Assembly: GCF_900106665.1 (NCBI RefSeq)
Contig: NZ_FNNA01000001.1
Coordinates: 372,001 to 436,000, forward strand
Length of the DNA stretch: 64,000 bases
Reading direction: 5' to 3'
Origin: Paracoccus sanguinis
GTDB lineage: Bacteria > Pseudomonadota > Alphaproteobacteria > Rhodobacterales > Rhodobacteraceae
Part shown: positions 62,037 to 64,000 of the stretch, one piece after another
How positions within the stretch are numbered: the first letter of the stretch is position 1
Layout of the letters: every line of letters starts with the position of its first letter
Notes under the pieces: generated by a model
The model's input: the letters and a program-made list of their open reading frames with translations, nothing else
What the model was told of the DNA's origin: nothing
Database searches by the model: none
Translations under genes and position numbers: made by a program

Positions 62037-62753
62037 TCAGGGGCTGGTGAGGCGCTGCACCAGCCGCCCCCGCGCGGCGGGCAGCGGGCGGCCAACATGG
62101 GCCTCGGCCATGCGGGCGAGGAAATGCCCGCTGAGCGCCAGCCCCGCGGCCAGCCCCTCGCGCCCCGCAGGGCCCGTGCCGCCCAGCAGCGCCGGCAGCG
62201 GCATCAGCCGGTCGGCCCACGCCCCCGCGCCGTCCGCCGTCACCGCGTGCCCGGTCCGCGGCGAGACATAGGCGAGCCCGTCGCGCGCCCCCGTCACCGC
62301 GCAGCGGTCGAGCGCGAGGCCGAAGCCCAGCTCGTCGAGCAGCGACAGCTCCCACCCCAGATACTGTGCGGCCCAGTCGCCGCCCACGTCCATAAGGTCC
62401 AGCAGCGCCTCGGTCGCGTCCGTCAGCCGCGGGTGGGGGTCGCGCTCGGGCAGGGCCCAGCCGACCAGCGCCGCCACCGCGTTGAGCCCGGCGAGCGCAC
62501 CCGCGTCGGCCATCAGCCCGGACCGGGCGCGCGCCGGTTCGGCGATCAGGCTGCCCAGCTGGTCGTCGAGCCGCGCCCGCCAGCGCAGCGCGACCCGGTT
62601 GCCGGGCTGCAGCATCGCCGCCCGCTTGACCGACCCGCCCCCCGGCACGAGGCCGCGCAGCAACCCCGCCTCGCGCGTCAGCATGGTGACGATGGCCGCG
62701 TGCTCGCCGTGCCGTCGCCGCGCGATGACGGTCGCCTCGCCTGCCCATTCCAT
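62037..62753 (-). CDS. recO: DNA repair protein RecO
   Basis: Loads RecA on SSB-coated DNA with RecF/RecR and anneals strands. The 238-residue product has the N-terminal OB domain (EWAGEATVIARRRHGEHAAI, MLTREAGLLRGLVPGG), NRVALRWRARLDDQLGSL, and the helical C-terminus with ELSLLDELGFGLALDRCAVTG. The usual zinc CXXC is reduced to a single Cys here, as in other alphaproteobacteria. Divergent from the adenine deaminase gene. Confidence 0.92.
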   Translation of the reverse strand: MEWAGEATVIARRRHGEHAAIVTMLTREAGLLRGLVPGGGSVKRAAMLQPGNRVALRWRARLDDQLGSLIAEPARARSGLMADAGALAGLNAVAALVGWALPERDPHPRLTDATEALLDLMDVGGDWAAQYLGWELSLLDELGFGLALDRCAVTGARDGLAYVSPRTGHAVTADGAGAWADRLMPLPALLGGTGPAGREGLAAGLALSGHFLARMAEAHVGRPLPAARGRLVQRLTSP

Positions 62754-62812
62754 CGCGCCTTCCTTTCGCCGCCACGCTGCCGCAATCTCGGGGCGGCGAA
62801 CAGGGGGACGTG

Positions 62813-64000
62813 ATGCTCAAGACGTGGATCGAGGCGCAGCCGCGGCTGGTCGAGGTGGCCGCCGGCCGCGCCCCCGCCGACATGGTGATCCGCGGCGGCA
62901 TCTGGGTCGCGGTCCACTCGGGCGAGGCGCTGCCGGGGCACGACATCGCCATCGCGGACGGGCGGATCGCCTGCGTGGTGACGGATGCCTCGGCCAACAT
63001 CGGCCCCGCGACGCAGGTGATCGAGGCGGCCGGCCGCTACATGATCCCCGGGCTGATCGACGCGCACATGCACATCGAATCGGGGATGCTGACGCCCGCG
63101 CGCTTCGCCGAGGCGGTGATCCCGCACGGCACCACGGCGCTGTTTCACGACCCGCACGAGATCGCCAACGTCATGGGCCTCGACGGCGTGCGGCTGATGC
63201 GGGACGAGAGCCTGATTCAGCCGATCACCATGCTGACGCAGATGCCCTCCTGCGCGCCCTCGGCGCCGGGGCTCGAGACGACGGGGCACCCCATCTCGGC
63301 CGGCGAGGTCGCCCAGGCGATGGGGTGGGAGGGGATCGTGGGCCTGGGAGAGATGATGAACTTTCCCGCCGTGGCGGCGGGCGATCCCGCGATGCTCGAG
63401 GAGATCGCGGCCACCCGCGCCGCGGGCAAGACGGTCGGCGGGCACTATGCCTCGCCCGACCTCGGCCGGCCCTTCGCCGCCTACGCCGCGGGCGGGGCCG
63501 AGGACGACCACGAGACGACCGCCGAGGCGCAGGCCATCGCCCGCGTCCGGCAGGGGATGGGGGCGATGCTGCGCTACGGCTCGGCCTGGCATGACGTGGC
63601 GGCCCAGATCACCGCGATCACCGTGCGCGGGATGGACCCCGCGGGCTTCATGCTCTGCACCGACGATTGCCACGCGGGCACGCTGGTCCACGACGGGCAC
63701 ATGGACCGGGTGGTGCGCCACGCCATCGCCTGCGGCTGCGACCCGCTGGTGGCGATCCGCCTCGCCACGCTCAACACCGCGCGGCACTTCGGCATGGCGC
63801 GCGAACTGGGCAGCCTGACGCCGGGGCGGCGGGCGGATGTGATCCTGACCTCGGACTTGACCGCGCTGCCGATCGAGCTGGTGGTGGCGCAGGGCCGCGT
63901 GGTGGCCGAAGCGGGGCGGCTGACGGTCGACTGCCCGCGCATCGACTGGCCCGCCGCGGCGCGCGGGTCGGTGCATCTCGGCCGGCGGCTCGCGGCCGAG
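62813..64000 (+). CDS. ade: Adenine deaminase (3' end cut by window)
   Basis: Converts adenine to hypoxanthine, a substrate of xanthine dehydrogenase. 396 codons are present; the family is near 590 residues, so about a third is missing at the window edge. Visible: GRYMIPGLIDAHMHIESGML with the metal-binding HMH, HGTTALFHDPHEIANVMG, MPSCAPSAPGLETTG, VGLGEMMNFPAVAAGD, GGHYASPDLGRPFAAYAAGG (in part) and CTDDCHAGTLVHDGHMD. Start ATG 62813 (MLKTWIEAQPRL) after CAGGGGGACGTG; GTG 62810 is also possible. Confidence 0.93.
   Translation, partial: MLKTWIEAQPRLVEVAAGRAPADMVIRGGIWVAVHSGEALPGHDIAIADGRIACVVTDASANIGPATQVIEAAGRYMIPGLIDAHMHIESGMLTPARFAEAVIPHGTTALFHDPHEIANVMGLDGVRLMRDESLIQPITMLTQMPSCAPSAPGLETTGHPISAGEVAQAMGWEGIVGLGEMMNFPAVAAGDPAMLEEIAATRAAGKTVGGHYASPDLGRPFAAYAAGGAEDDHETTAEAQAIARVRQGMGAMLRYGSAWHDVAAQITAITVRGMDPAGFMLCTDDCHAGTLVHDGHMDRVVRHAIACGCDPLVAIRLATLNTARHFGMARELGSLTPGRRADVILTSDLTALPIELVVAQGRVVAEAGRLTVDCPRIDWPAAARGSVHLGRRLAAE

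Noticed and set aside
1..64000. Signs of integrated mobile elements
   Set aside because: No transposase, integrase or phage gene; neither tRNA gene is followed by a partial tRNA copy or integrase that would mark an attachment site.

Overview
The window reads as ordinary chromosomal DNA of a high-GC alphaproteobacterium, most likely a member of the Rhodobacterales (Paracoccaceae). The reasons are the very GC-rich codon use, a long (355-residue) dCTP deaminase, methylsuccinyl-CoA dehydrogenase and methylmalonyl-CoA epimerase of the ethylmalonyl-CoA pathway, a Bpt-type leucyltransferase, a minimal RNase E/G next to yacG, and several small proteins of the kind found in that order. I see no prophage, insertion sequence, plasmid gene or CRISPR array.

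Layout. 1-12 kb: purine breakdown and nitrogen: 5-hydroxyisourate hydrolase and membrane urate hydroxylase (uraH-puuD), an RTX exoprotein, a LysR regulator divergent from xdhABC-guaD, then a glutamate dehydrogenase and an acetyltransferase. 12-20 kb: a TPP-riboswitch-controlled thiamine operon, thiD-thiO-thiS-thiG-thiE-thiF-thiY-tenA-thiZ-thiX, joining thiazole synthesis, pyrimidine kinase, coupling and an ABC importer plus TenA for pyrimidine salvage; thiC is not in the window. 20-28.7 kb: CbiX with DUF4202, a sulfotransferase-like gene, a COQ10/RatA-like gene, CsbD, a proC-csaA-hydroxyacid dehydrogenase operon, YbjN, and a glutathionylspermidine-synthase/DUF1190 pair. 29-38 kb: eda and an MFS permease, glnE, bpt, ilvB-ilvN. 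38-46.5 kb: an M48 lipoprotein, small conserved genes, nitroreductase, mce, a response regulator, an acetyltransferase, a DksA/TraR zinc-finger protein, ihfA and a MerR regulator. 46.5-54 kb: tRNA-Pro(GGG), dcd, scpAB, rpsD, a Bcr/CflA-type transporter, tRNA-Phe(GAA), and infA-maf-rng-yacG. 54-64 kb: a large Ala/Pro/Lys-rich OmpA-domain protein, a TSUP-dapE-GNAT operon, mcd with an operator-like palindrome over its promoter, a META-domain lipoprotein, recO, and adenine deaminase cut by the window edge. Purine catabolism therefore appears at both ends of the window.

The least conventional observation concerns gene ends. Downstream of the DksA/TraR-like gene lie about five increasingly decayed head-to-tail copies of its last ~105 bp (about 44.33-44.88 kb). 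Downstream of the DUF1190 gene lies a clear copy of its last ~85 bp with its own stop codon (28.55-28.74 kb). A weaker version may follow the response regulator (43.0-43.2 kb). The longest gene-free stretches of the window seem to be built from 3'-terminal gene fragments in tandem. A separate dispersed intergenic repeat (TTCTTTC...AAATA plus a G-rich hairpin) follows three unrelated genes, and a 22-codon upstream ORF ends TGATG on the start codon of bpt.
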